Part shown: positions 47,716 through 56,132 of the stretch, piece after piece | How positions within the stretch are numbered: position 1 is the first letter of the stretch | Layout: every line of letters begins with the position of its first letter | NCBI GenBank assembly: GCA_003021785.1 | Contig: PXQU01000003.1 | Span: forward strand, 1 to 64,000 | DNA length: 64,000 nucleotides | DNA from: Halobacteriales archaeon QH_7_65_31 | GTDB taxonomy: Archaea; Halobacteriota; Halobacteria; Halobacteriales; Haloarculaceae | Direction: 5' to 3' | Made by a program: the position numbers and the translations under genes | Notes under the pieces: generated by a model | What the model saw: only the letters and a program-made list of their open reading frames with translations | What the model was told of the DNA's origin: nothing | Databases searched by the model: none

Positions 47716-48246
47716 TCAGAACTCGATTGCGCCCGGCTCACCGGGGTCGTGTGCGCCGTCGAGGTCGGCAAACGACTCGCGCACGCGGTCGTACGTCTCC
47801 TCGACCGCCTCAACGATGACCGTCGTGTCCGCGAGCACGGGCATGAAGTTCGTGTCACCGTTCCACCGCGGGAGGACGTGGGTGTGGACGTGATCGGCGA
47901 TGGAGCCGCCCGCGGGACCGCCCAGATTCATCCCCGTGTTGAACGCCTCGGGACCGAGCGCGGCGTCGAGCGCGTCGAACGTCCGCTGTTTGAGCGTCGC
48001 AATCGCGAGCAGCGTGTCTTCGTCGAGGTCGCGGTACTCCCCGGTGTGGTGGTAGGGGATGACCATCGCGTGGCCCGGATTGTACGGGTAGTTGTTGAGG
48101 ATGACGAACGCGTGGTCGTTTCGCGCGAGGATGCGGGAGTCGCGGTCGTCCTCGCGGTCGGGGAGGACGCAGAACGGGCAGCCGTCGATCTCGGTCTCGT
48201 CGCGTTCGACCCAGTCGATACGCCACGGTGCGAACAGCTGGTCCAT
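47716..48246 (-). CDS. HIT family hydrolase
   Basis: A 176-residue histidine-triad protein. The triad is HVHTHVLPR near residue 120, preceded by PYNPGHAMVIPYHHTGEY. A zinc-like CPFC pair lies near residue 23, common in archaeal HIT proteins. HIT enzymes hydrolyse nucleotide phosphates or phosphoramidates. ATG at 48246. It converges with topA, with one base between the stop codons. Confidence 0.92.
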   Translation of the reverse strand: MDQLFAPWRIDWVERDETEIDGCPFCVLPDREDDRDSRILARNDHAFVILNNYPYNPGHAMVIPYHHTGEYRDLDEDTLLAIATLKQRTFDALDAALGPEAFNTGMNLGGPAGGSIADHVHTHVLPRWNGDTNFMPVLADTTVIVEAVEETYDRVRESFADLDGAHDPGEPGAIEF

Positions 48247-48340
48247 ACTCGATGTGTGCGCGCCGACGGTAAAATAGCCGTACTCTAGCGTCGTCGTACC
48301 GACGACCTATTGAGACTCCGCCCGCTCCTCGATAACCGGG

Positions 48341-48883
48341 ATGAGAGCGCCAGCCGACGACGAGGAAATCGAACGAGCCGTCCGGTATCTGGTCCACTCC
48401 TTCGAGACCTCGGGAGACAACCCGAAGCCGGTGATTCTCCACAGCACGCGAGTGGGAATGGACCTCTACGACAGGGGCTACGAGACACCGGTCGTCGTCG
48501 CCGGCTTCCTCCACGATCTCGTCGAGGACACGGACGTGACTCCCGACGAGATCCGTTCGGAGTTCGGCACGGAGGTCGCGAACATCGTGGACGCCGTCAG
48601 CTTCGACGCGAGCATCGACGAGTATCTGGAGCGCCACTACGACCTCTACGACAACTGCTTCGCGTTGGGGCGGCCAGCGGTCCTCGTCAAGGCCGCGGAC
48701 GTGCTGGACAACAGCAACTACTACGGACTGGCCGACTCGGAGGAGCTGGCACGGAAGCTACTCACGAAGATGGAGTACTTCATCGCGGAATCGGAGCCGT
48801 ACATTGGCGGGGAGCCGTTGCATCGAGAGCTCACCGACACGCTTCCCACAGTAAAAGCGCGGGTCAACGACACCCAGACGTAA
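48341..48883 (+). CDS. HD-domain phosphohydrolase
   Basis: A 180-residue HD-domain protein with LHSTRVGMDLY, the HD pair in AGFLHDLVEDTDVTPDEI and the later Asp in LVKAADVLDNSNYYG. This order resembles the RelA/SpoT-type hydrolase half and related small HD hydrolases (MESH1-like). It could hydrolyse a nucleotide pyrophosphate, but the substrate is unknown. It converges with the ferredoxin gene. Confidence 0.85.
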   Translation: MRAPADDEEIERAVRYLVHSFETSGDNPKPVILHSTRVGMDLYDRGYETPVVVAGFLHDLVEDTDVTPDEIRSEFGTEVANIVDAVSFDASIDEYLERHYDLYDNCFALGRPAVLVKAADVLDNSNYYGLADSEELARKLLTKMEYFIAESEPYIGGEPLHRELTDTLPTVKARVNDTQT

Positions 48884-48887
48884 CGGC

Positions 48888-49625
48888 TCAGTCGGATCTC
48901 GCGCTCGAAAACCGACTCGGACGGAGAATCAGCTCCTCTAACCCGGGCAGCTGCTTGACGTTGTAGACGACCTTCGCCGACTCCGTGACGGGCGCGGAGA
49001 GACAGGAGAGCCGGATGCCGCGATCGAGCCACTCGTCGGTGAGGATATGTCCCGCCGGGGTCGGCATCTCCCCCTCGACGAGCGCGACGGCGCAGTTCGA
49101 GCACGCGCCGCCGCGACAGGAGTAGGGCCACGCGAAGCCGCGATTCTCGGCGGCTTCGAGCAGGGTCTCCGTCTGCTGGACGAGCAGGCGGCCGTGGTCC
49201 TCGGAGTCGAGACCGGCCTCGCTCGCCTTCTCGAAGAGATCGTCGTCGGTCAGCTCCCAGCCGCGGTCGTCGAGCACCTCGTAGTTGAGATACTCGACGC
49301 GGGTCGTCTCCGAGTGCGGGTCCGGCTCGGTCGGCTCCTCCTCGCCGGGACCGGGACGGCGGCGCGCTCCTCGCCGCTCGCCGGGGTCGCTCGGACCTGC
49401 CCCGGTGTCTTCACTCGACCCCGTGTCCGTCGGCTCCGCCGGCGTCGCCGGCAGATCGCCGGCCTGTATCGTCTCGTACGCGGCACGCACCCGGCGGAAC
49501 TCCTCGATCGTCCCGCCGTGGTCCGGATGGCTCTCCTTGACGCGCTCCCGATAGGCGGTCTCGATACGCTCCTCGTCGGCGTCTGAAGCCACCCCCAGAA
49601 CCTCGTACGGATCCTCCACATCCAC
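48888..49625 (-). CDS. J-domain protein fused to a 2Fe-2S ferredoxin
   Basis: A 245-residue chimera. The N-terminus is a J domain (DPYEVLGVASDADEE, HPD at 33-35) able to stimulate DnaK ATPase. A Pro/Gly-rich linker (about 60-110) leads to a plant-type 2Fe-2S ferredoxin with CRGGACSNC near 168-176 and the fourth Cys in RLSCLSAP. It may insert or repair a chaperone-assisted redox centre, or simply carry electrons. The start is GTG 49625; a second GTG follows at codon 3. Confidence 0.88.
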   Translation of the reverse strand: MDVEDPYEVLGVASDADEERIETAYRERVKESHPDHGGTIEEFRRVRAAYETIQAGDLPATPAEPTDTGSSEDTGAGPSDPGERRGARRRPGPGEEEPTEPDPHSETTRVEYLNYEVLDDRGWELTDDDLFEKASEAGLDSEDHGRLLVQQTETLLEAAENRGFAWPYSCRGGACSNCAVALVEGEMPTPAGHILTDEWLDRGIRLSCLSAPVTESAKVVYNVKQLPGLEELILRPSRFSSARSD

Positions 49626-49674
49626 CGTACGGTTCGTGTGTGTAAATCTCCTCGGCCTCCGACAATCGGCTCGC

Positions 49675-50583
49675 CTACCGGGTCGTCACTTCACAGCCGT
49701 CTTCGGTGACGATAATCGTGTGCTCACGCTGTGCGACGAGACAGTCCTCGTCTTCTTGGAGCACGGGGTAGCCGTGGACGACGTCCTGTCGTTCGAGTCG
49801 GCGGAGCGCCATCTTCGCCCGCGAGGTGTCGAGCCAGCGCCGGGCGAACGGGAGCGTCTTGAACTCCTCGACGATCTGTTCGAGCGCCTGTCGCGCCTGT
49901 CGGTTCCGGACTGACGCCTCCTGTTCGAGCGAGTAGATTTCTTCTTGTTGCCCCTGTGTGACCTTCCCGCCGCCGTCGGTGACGAACGGCTCGATGGCGA
50001 CGGTATCCCCGACTTCGAGCTCGGTTCCGCTATCGACAGCGCGGTTCGGGACGTTCGGCGCAGTGTGTTGCTCCCAGTGGCCGAGCCCGTGGCCCGTCAG
50101 ATTGACGACCGGGTTGTAACCGTAGCCGTCGATGACGGATTCGATCTCCGCGCCGAGCTCGCCGGTGTGGACGCCCGGTTCCACGAGATCGAGCGCGGCG
50201 TCCAGCGCCTGCTCGGCCGCCTCGACGATCTCGGTCTCGCCGGTAAAATCGACCGTCACTGCGGTGTCGGCCAGCCAGCCGTCGACGTGGACGCCGATAT
50301 CGAGCTTCACCATCTCCTCACCGACGGTGCGGTCGTCGTCGGGACCGGCTGCCCCGTGTGCGGCCTCGTTGTCCACGCTGACGTTCACCGGAAAGGCGGG
50401 CTTCGCGTCGATATCTCGCTCGTCGCCCAGCTCGCGGATGCGATTTTCGGCCCACTCGGAGATCTCCAGATAGCTCGTGCCGATCTCCGTGCGCTCTGCG
50501 GCCTCCTCGCGCACCTGTGCGAGGATCTCGCCGGCCTGTCGGTGTTTCTCGTACTTCTCCGCGTCGAGGTCGATATCGCTCAT
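49675..50583 (-). CDS. map: Methionine aminopeptidase, type II
   Basis: A 302-residue archaeal (type II) methionine aminopeptidase that removes N-terminal Met. The metal ligands are visible: Asp in DIGVHVDGWLADTAV (two), His in GHGLGHWEQH, Glu in VAIEPFVT and Glu in QREHTIIVT. I chose ATG 50583 (MSDIDLDAEKYEKH) rather than the frame start near 50838, because the intervening bases are degenerate hexamer repeats. Confidence 0.95.
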   Translation of the reverse strand: MSDIDLDAEKYEKHRQAGEILAQVREEAAERTEIGTSYLEISEWAENRIRELGDERDIDAKPAFPVNVSVDNEAAHGAAGPDDDRTVGEEMVKLDIGVHVDGWLADTAVTVDFTGETEIVEAAEQALDAALDLVEPGVHTGELGAEIESVIDGYGYNPVVNLTGHGLGHWEQHTAPNVPNRAVDSGTELEVGDTVAIEPFVTDGGGKVTQGQQEEIYSLEQEASVRNRQARQALEQIVEEFKTLPFARRWLDTSRAKMALRRLERQDVVHGYPVLQEDEDCLVAQREHTIIVTEDGCEVTTR

Positions 50584-50624
50584 ACACTGATTCGGTGGGG
50601 ATAGGCCAAGGGGCTTTCCGTCCG

Positions 50625-50720
50625 TCGCGGTGGCGATGCGGCTGCGGTCGCGGTGCGGGTAACGGTAGCAGTAGCTGTCGCGGTAGCGATGCGGTTGCGG
50701 TAGCTGTCGTTGCAGTTGCC
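50625..50720. repeat. Degenerate hexanucleotide repeat upstream of map
   Basis: About 16 imperfect copies of a GCGGTA-like hexamer (such as TGCGGT, CGCGGT, AGCAGT, AGCTGT, GCGGTA) fill 96 bp. On the minus strand they read as GC-rich ACCGC-type units. They lie between map and the KaiC-like gene, adjacent to two perfect GAA-loop hairpins. No protein is encoded. Confidence 0.7.
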
Positions 50721-50755
50721 AAGACGGCATACGCCGACCGGAGGGAGGCGTTTCA

Positions 50756-50827
50756 CCGCGCCGAAGGCGCGGCCGCGTTGCGGTTTTTGGTGCAGATTTT
50801 TGCAAGGAGTGGTGCGCGAAGCGCACC
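50756..50827. terminator. Twin GAA-loop hairpins with T-runs after the KaiC-like gene
   Basis: CCGCGCC-GAA-GGCGCGG (50756-50772) and GGTGCGC-GAA-GCGCACC (50811-50827) are two perfect 7-bp stems with the same loop, about 55 bp apart. On the minus strand, short T-runs precede or follow them (near 50833 and 50805). They lie just after the KaiC-like stop codon, so they probably mark transcript ends, though a structural role is also possible. Confidence 0.5.
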
Positions 50828-50847
50828 CGACGCAGCAAAAAGGTGCG

Positions 50848-52005
50848 TTAGAAGATATTCGCCTGCTGGTACACCGAAATCCCGTCATCGGTGATCTCGT
50901 ACGGCTTGGTCTCTCGCGAGTGGTTCGCGTTCCGTATCTTCTGGATCTCGACGGCCAGCCGCGTCTCCTGAAACTCTGAGCGGACGTACTGGAGGACGAA
51001 CACCGCGTCGGTCAGATACTCGATAATACCGTGACGAGAGACGTACGGGTTGTCGTCGCTCCCCTCGGAGGTGAGCATCGTCGTGACGCCGGCTCGCTTC
51101 AGCGATTTGGTGAAGTCGAACACCTCGGTGCGGCGCTTGGCCTGATCGTCGTACATCATCTCCAGCAGGGAAACCGAGTCGAGCACGAGCCGCTCCGCGC
51201 CGAAATCGTCGATGAGCCGGGGGAGATCGCTCCGAATCGAGGCGAGTGAGTTCGCCATCTCGATCGGATCGAGATCGACGATCGCGAGCTTGTTCTCGTC
51301 GGTGTACTGTTCGAAATCCCACCCTTTCTCGCTCGCGGCGGCGATGATCGCCTCGCGCGTCTCCTCTAAGGTGATATACACCGCTTTCTCGCCGTTCTCG
51401 ACGCCGCGGTTGGCGAACTGCAGTCCGAACGTCGTCTTTCCCGTCCCAGCAGACCCCATCACGACCATGAGCGAGCGGGCCGGAACGCCGCCCTGAATCA
51501 TCTGATCGAGTCCGGCGACGCCCGTATCAATGCGGGGAATATCGGACTCGAACGCCTCGTCGAACCCGTCGTCCGCCGGCTCGCCGAGGGACTCCTCCGT
51601 GGCCGTGTCCTCAGCGAAGGGAGCATCCATCTCGTCGTCGCTCGGTAGCTCCGCCGTGCTGCCGCTGCCGAAGAACTCCGAACTGCCGAGGCTCCCGGAG
51701 TTATCAGCCGTCTCGTCGCCAGTCGCGTCGTCCTCGCCGGACGGCTCGGATACGCCGCTGTCCACGTCCGAGGTGAACGCCGAGTCGCCGACATCGTCGA
51801 ACCCCGCCGTCAGGGAGCCGCCGGCGGTCTCGTCACCGTCCGACTCGTCCCGCACACCGGCAGTCTCTGATTCGGTCGGCTCGGTCGGCTCGCCGGTCTC
51901 GCCGTCGCTGTCGTCACCGACCTCCCAGTCGTCCCACTCCAGCTCGTCCGTCTCGTCGGTCGAGTCGGATTCGAACCAGTCGTCCGTCTCGGTATCATCG
52001 CTCAC
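50848..52005 (-). CDS. KaiC-like RecA-superfamily ATPase with acidic N-terminus
   Basis: A 385-residue protein. Residues 1 to ~165 are acidic low-complexity sequence (Asp, Glu, Ser, Gly and Thr dominate), followed by one KaiC/RecA core: Walker A VMGSAGTGKTTFGLQF near 180-190, YITLEETREAI, Walker B ERLVLDSVSLLE, and TMLTSEGSD. KaiC-like archaeal proteins often control signalling or motility; this function is unknown. The start is GTG 52005, chosen because GGAGGTG lies six or seven bases upstream on the minus strand. Confidence 0.85.
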   Translation of the reverse strand: MSDDTETDDWFESDSTDETDELEWDDWEVGDDSDGETGEPTEPTESETAGVRDESDGDETAGGSLTAGFDDVGDSAFTSDVDSGVSEPSGEDDATGDETADNSGSLGSSEFFGSGSTAELPSDDEMDAPFAEDTATEESLGEPADDGFDEAFESDIPRIDTGVAGLDQMIQGGVPARSLMVVMGSAGTGKTTFGLQFANRGVENGEKAVYITLEETREAIIAAASEKGWDFEQYTDENKLAIVDLDPIEMANSLASIRSDLPRLIDDFGAERLVLDSVSLLEMMYDDQAKRRTEVFDFTKSLKRAGVTTMLTSEGSDDNPYVSRHGIIEYLTDAVFVLQYVRSEFQETRLAVEIQKIRNANHSRETKPYEITDDGISVYQQANIF

Positions 52006-52107
52006 CGTTTCACCTCCGATCCGCGCATACACTCTGTTCCCGGCCCAGAGAGATAAGTGTGGCCTCGGGCCGTGACGCTTATTCACGGGCCGGCAGAACT
52101 ACCGACG

Positions 52108-52920
52108 ATGCACGTTGGTGTCGTCGCGAAACGCGGCAACGACCGGGCGGTTCGACTCGCAGCCCGACTCGACGGCGTGCTCGATGCGAGCGTCGCGTTC
52201 GACACCGAGACCGCGGCCGCGCTCGGGCGCGACGGCGTCGACCCGACCGAGATGGGCGAGTTCGATCTCGTCGTCTCGATCGGCGGCGACGGAACCTTCC
52301 TCTTCACCGCACGGACGACCGACCCCGCCCCGCTGCTCGGCGTGAATCTCGGCGAAGTCGGCTTCCTGAACGCCGTCGCGCCGGAAGACGCGCCTGAGGT
52401 CGTCGCCGACACAGCCGCGCGGATTCGGGCCGGTGAGGCGACGTACCGCGAACTGACACGCGTTCAGGCCGCCGGCGACGGTGTCGATCTGCCGCCGGCG
52501 CTCAACGAGGTGTCGGTGCTCGGCGGACAGCGCGGCCACGGGAACGGACTGGACGTCGAGGTGCGACTCGACGGGGAGACCTACTCGGAGACGCACGCCG
52601 ACGGACTCATCGTCGCGACGCCGACCGGATCGACGGCGTACAATCTCTCGGAAGGCGGGCCGGTGGTCCATCCACGCGCGGACGGGCTGATCGTGACGGA
52701 GATGGTCGTCGACAGCGGGATGCCGTCGCTCGTCGTCGATCCGGACGACGAGCTGTCCGTTCGCGTCTCGAACGCCGAGACAGCCTACGTCGTCGCCGAC
52801 GGACGGTCGCGCGCGACGCTCACCCCGCCGGTCGAGCTGACAGTACGCCGGGCGGCGACACCGACCGTCACGGTCGGCCCGAAGCTGGATTTCTTCACCG
52901 CGGTGGAGAAGCTGGAATGA
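52108..52920 (+). CDS. nadK: NAD kinase
   Basis: A 270-residue kinase that makes NADP from NAD. The family signature GGDGT is at about 59-63 in LVVSIGGDGTFLFTA, followed by LLGVNLGEVGFLNAV, and HADGLIVATPTGSTAYN for the diphosphate and NAD sites. I chose ATG 52108 (MHVGVVAKRGND), the first family-like Met; the upstream frame is short and non-coding. Confidence 0.95.
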   Translation: MHVGVVAKRGNDRAVRLAARLDGVLDASVAFDTETAAALGRDGVDPTEMGEFDLVVSIGGDGTFLFTARTTDPAPLLGVNLGEVGFLNAVAPEDAPEVVADTAARIRAGEATYRELTRVQAAGDGVDLPPALNEVSVLGGQRGHGNGLDVEVRLDGETYSETHADGLIVATPTGSTAYNLSEGGPVVHPRADGLIVTEMVVDSGMPSLVVDPDDELSVRVSNAETAYVVADGRSRATLTPPVELTVRRAATPTVTVGPKLDFFTAVEKLE

Positions 52921-52985
52921 CGGAGAGCCAGTAAGCCACCACAGGGGTAGAAACCCGTAAATGGATCCCGACCGTGGGTAGGGTA

Positions 52986-53909
52986 ATGAGTCAGCAACTG
53001 CCGGACGTGCAGGCGACCAGTCCGGACGTGAGTGTCGGTCTCAACCGCGTCGGCGTTACCGGCGTCGAAAAGCTCGTCAAGCTCGATCGCGAACACGAGC
53101 GACCTATCGTTCTCATGGCGGAGTTCGAAGCGTACGTCGACCTGCCGAAGTGGCGCAAGGGGATCGATATGTCCCGCAACATGGAGGTCGTCGACGAGAT
53201 GCTCGAAGAGGCGCTCGACGAGCCGGCCTACCGCGTCGAGGACGTGTGTGGCGACGTCGCCGAACGCCTGCTCGAGAAACACGAGTACACCTCGCGCGCG
53301 GAAGTCGAGATGGAAGCCGAGTACGTCATCCGCGAGGAGACGCCGGTGTCGGACCACCAGACGCAGGCGACCGCCGATATCATCGCCGGTGCGACTGCCG
53401 ACGAGGACGGGACTCGCGAGGAGATCGGCTGTCACGTCGTCGGCATGACGGTCTGTCCCTGCTCGCAGGGGATGAGCGAGGCGCGCGCCCGTCAGACGCT
53501 CGATCAGATGGGCGTCGACGGCGAGATCATCGAGTCGTTCCTCGACGAGGTCCCACAGCCGGGCCACAGCCAGCGCGGCCACGCCACGCTCACCGTCGAG
53601 ACGCCGAGCACGCCCGAGATCGAGCTACACGATCTCATCGACATCGCGCGCGACTCCATGTCGGCACGCATCTACAACTACGCCAAACGCCCCGACGAAG
53701 ACCACATGACCTACGAGTCACACGCGAACGCGAAGTTCGTCGAAGACTGCGTGCGCTCGCTGGCGGAGCTGTCCGTCGATCGACTCGATCTGCCCGAAGA
53801 CGCCGTGCTGACGATGGTGCAGTCGAACGACGAGTCGATCCACCAGCACAACGCACACGCCGAGCGGATCGCCGAGTTCGGCCAGCTCCGCGAGGAGTTA
53901 GCCGACTGA
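52986..53909 (+). CDS. mptA: GTP cyclohydrolase MptA (FolE2 type)
   Basis: A 307-residue GTP cyclohydrolase of the FolE2/MptA family, catalysing the first step of archaeal pterin synthesis. The start has [20 protein letters not shown]. The metal-site signature is in [18 protein letters not shown], and the C-terminal half has [12 protein letters not shown] and [17 protein letters not shown] chose ATG 52986 rather than GTG 52974, because the family begins with a short Met-Ser-Gln-Gln-type start. Confidence 0.93.
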   Translation: MSQQLPDVQATSPDVSVGLNRVGVTGVEKLVKLDREHERPIVLMAEFEAYVDLPKWRKGIDMSRNMEVVDEMLEEALDEPAYRVEDVCGDVAERLLEKHEYTSRAEVEMEAEYVIREETPVSDHQTQATADIIAGATADEDGTREEIGCHVVGMTVCPCSQGMSEARARQTLDQMGVDGEIIESFLDEVPQPGHSQRGHATLTVETPSTPEIELHDLIDIARDSMSARIYNYAKRPDEDHMTYESHANAKFVEDCVRSLAELSVDRLDLPEDAVLTMVQSNDESIHQHNAHAERIAEFGQLREELAD

Positions 53910-53982
53910 GGCCACGCACACGCAGTCTTTTTTATCCACCCACGAGTCAACTAAATTACCGAATGACACGAGAGGGTTGGAG

Positions 53983-55260
53983 ATGCGGGTAGCGATCGTC
54001 GGAGCCGGTATCGCCGGCGGATCGTTAGCGTGGTTTCTACGCGAGCGACTCGGCGAGCGGGGGCGTATCGACGTGTACGAGGCGAGCGAGCGCGTCGGCG
54101 GACGGCTCCGCGCCGTCTCCCTCGGCGGAACGCAGTTCGAGGCGGGCGGGAAACACATCCACGAGCGGAACCGCTGTATCGGCTCGTTCGTCGACCGGCT
54201 CGGTCTCGATCGGCAGTCGGTCGGTCACGGTGACGCCGGTCGCATCGGCGTCTGGGACGGCGACCGGTTCGCCGTCACCACGTCGCCGTCGAAACCGGTG
54301 ACGCTGTTCCGGCTCCTCTCGCGGTACGGGCTCTCGCCGCGGCGCGCGCGCAACCGAACCAGAGCGGTCGCGGATCGCTTCGACGACATCTACGATCACC
54401 CCGGGACGGCCTTCGCGACGCCCACGGCGCTGCTCGGATCGGTCGGGCTGGCCGATCTCCAGTCGCAGTCCGGTCACGAGTATCTGACCGACAGCGGCGT
54501 CGATCCGCAGTTCGTGAACGAACTCATCGCCGGGACGACGCGCACCATCTACGGGCAGGATCCGGCGCTGAACGCCTTCGCCTGTCTCACCGCACTGACC
54601 GGGATGGGGGGTGACACGTACACGCTCGGTCTGTCGAACGCGACGCTGTGTGACCGGCTGTTCACCGCGGCCGAGGCGACCGTCCGCACGGAGACGCCGG
54701 TCGAGCGCGTCACCCTCGGCCCGGACGGCGCGCGCCTCACCGCATCGACCGGAAGCCGCGACTACGATGCGGTCTGTCTCGCGACACCCGCCGAATCGGC
54801 CGGTATCGAGCTGTCGGGAGTTACACAGCCGGCGGGGTACGGCGATCGCGAGATCTCTGAGCTGTCGGTCGCGTACGTCGCCGGACGGCTCGATCCCGAG
54901 GCGTTCGGTGAGCAGTCGCCCGAAGACGTGCCGGGGGTCGTCGTCACCTCGGCCGACTCGACGGCGGGGTTCGTTCACCTTCGCGACGTGAGCGAGCGCG
55001 CCGGACGACCGGCGTACAAGCTGACGACACAGGGCGGAGCGACACCCGAACTCCTCGACTCGCTGTTCGCGACGATCGACGAGACCGCGGAGGTGAGCTG
55101 GCGAGCGTTTCCGCGGCTGGACCCGGAGTCACCGACCCCGCCGTTCCGGCTCGCCGACGGACTCTACTACGTGAACGCCATGGAGTCGATCGTCTCGACG
55201 ATGGAGACACAGGCGATCGCTGCTCGGTCGGTGGCGAATCTGGTCGTGCGCGACCGTTAG
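53983..55260 (+). CDS. FAD-dependent oxidoreductase (prenylcysteine oxidase-like)
   Basis: A 425-residue flavoprotein. The dinucleotide motif is VAIVGAGIAGGSLAWFL at the start, then EASERVGGRLRAV, and the GG motif region QFEAGGKHIHERN. The C-terminal FAD site is the YYVNAMESIVSTMETQAIAA stretch. It resembles prenylcysteine oxidase/protoporphyrinogen oxidase-like amine oxidases. The substrate is unknown. The ATG at 53983 is inside a 9-codon frame (53963-53992) that overlaps its start. Confidence 0.83.
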   Translation: MRVAIVGAGIAGGSLAWFLRERLGERGRIDVYEASERVGGRLRAVSLGGTQFEAGGKHIHERNRCIGSFVDRLGLDRQSVGHGDAGRIGVWDGDRFAVTTSPSKPVTLFRLLSRYGLSPRRARNRTRAVADRFDDIYDHPGTAFATPTALLGSVGLADLQSQSGHEYLTDSGVDPQFVNELIAGTTRTIYGQDPALNAFACLTALTGMGGDTYTLGLSNATLCDRLFTAAEATVRTETPVERVTLGPDGARLTASTGSRDYDAVCLATPAESAGIELSGVTQPAGYGDREISELSVAYVAGRLDPEAFGEQSPEDVPGVVVTSADSTAGFVHLRDVSERAGRPAYKLTTQGGATPELLDSLFATIDETAEVSWRAFPRLDPESPTPPFRLADGLYYVNAMESIVSTMETQAIAARSVANLVVRDR

Positions 55261-56063
55261 ATCGAGAGGGGGGCGGCGGCCGCCCACCGCGGCTCGAACG
55301 TCTCCGCCAGCGAGTCGGCGAACTCGCGGTCGGTCAGATCGATGACGCCGAACGTCTCCGAGCGGTCGAGCGGATGCGGGACCTCGACGACGGTCTCGAC
55401 GGTGTCGACGAAGGTGAACGTCCCCGTGATATTGTCGCTGGTCCGCACCTGAAACCGCTCGTGGTCGGCCAGCGACTCGCGATACCGGACACCGATCGCC
55501 TCGGGCAGTGCGGACACGAGGTTCCGGCGCAGGAGCAGTCGGACGGTCCCACCGCGGTCGAGCGCGGCGACGAGCTCGTCGAGCACGGTTTCGCCGTACC
55601 GGTCAATGTCGAACAGCTGCGGGGTCTGTGAGGAGAGACACATGACGATCTCGTCGCTCGCCGCGCCGAGCCGTTCCACGAGGAGCTCCGCCGTCTCCTC
55701 CGTTCCGACGGCGGCCGTCCAGAACGTCTCCTCGGGGCTGTCGGTCGCTTCGAGCGTCCCCTGTAGCGTGCTGGCGATGGACTCGTACTGCTCTCGCTGG
55801 GCGGCCAGTGTCGATTTCTTCGCGTCGAGTAGGCGATCGAGCGCGGTCTGTGGCTCGATCGGTGCGTACTTCTTCGGCCGGCTCGCGCTCTGTGACCGGA
55901 CGAGCCCCTGCCGATCGAGACTGTTCAACACGTCGTAGATGCGCCCCATCGGCACGTCGCTCGCAGCCGACAACTGCTTTGCCGTTGTCGGTCCGGTGTC
56001 GAGGAGCGCACGATAGACCCGCTCCTCGTACTCGGAGAGGCCCATATCCCGCAGCGTTGCCAT
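55257..56063 (-). CDS. TrmB family transcriptional regulator
   Basis: A 268-residue regulator. The N-terminal winged helix (about 5-70) shows MGLSEYEERVYRALLDTGP, AKQLSAASDVPMGRIYDVLN and LVRSQSASRPKKY. A coiled region follows, and then a C-terminal sugar-binding-like domain with VGTEETAELLVERL. TrmB proteins regulate sugar metabolism or respond to other metabolites. I chose ATG 56063 as the start of the winged helix. Its stop overlaps the FAD gene stop by four bases. Confidence 0.88.
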   Translation of the reverse strand: MATLRDMGLSEYEERVYRALLDTGPTTAKQLSAASDVPMGRIYDVLNSLDRQGLVRSQSASRPKKYAPIEPQTALDRLLDAKKSTLAAQREQYESIASTLQGTLEATDSPEETFWTAAVGTEETAELLVERLGAASDEIVMCLSSQTPQLFDIDRYGETVLDELVAALDRGGTVRLLLRRNLVSALPEAIGVRYRESLADHERFQVRTSDNITGTFTFVDTVETVVEVPHPLDRSETFGVIDLTDREFADSLAETFEPRWAAAAPLSI

Positions 56064-56132
56064 TAATCGGTGTTTCCGTCTACAGGTAAAAACACCCGGC
56101 TTGTTCACTCGCTCGTGAAACACGCGGGCTGT

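Noticed and set aside
46245-47858. 537-codon frame antisense to topA
   Set aside because: Same reason: topA motifs are complete on the plus strand, and the antisense product is a low-complexity Arg/Val-rich shadow.
53150-53992. 280-codon plus-strand frame across mptA
   Set aside because: It overlaps mptA in another frame and is almost wholly Arg-rich. Only its last nine codons (53963-53992) were kept as a low-confidence observation.
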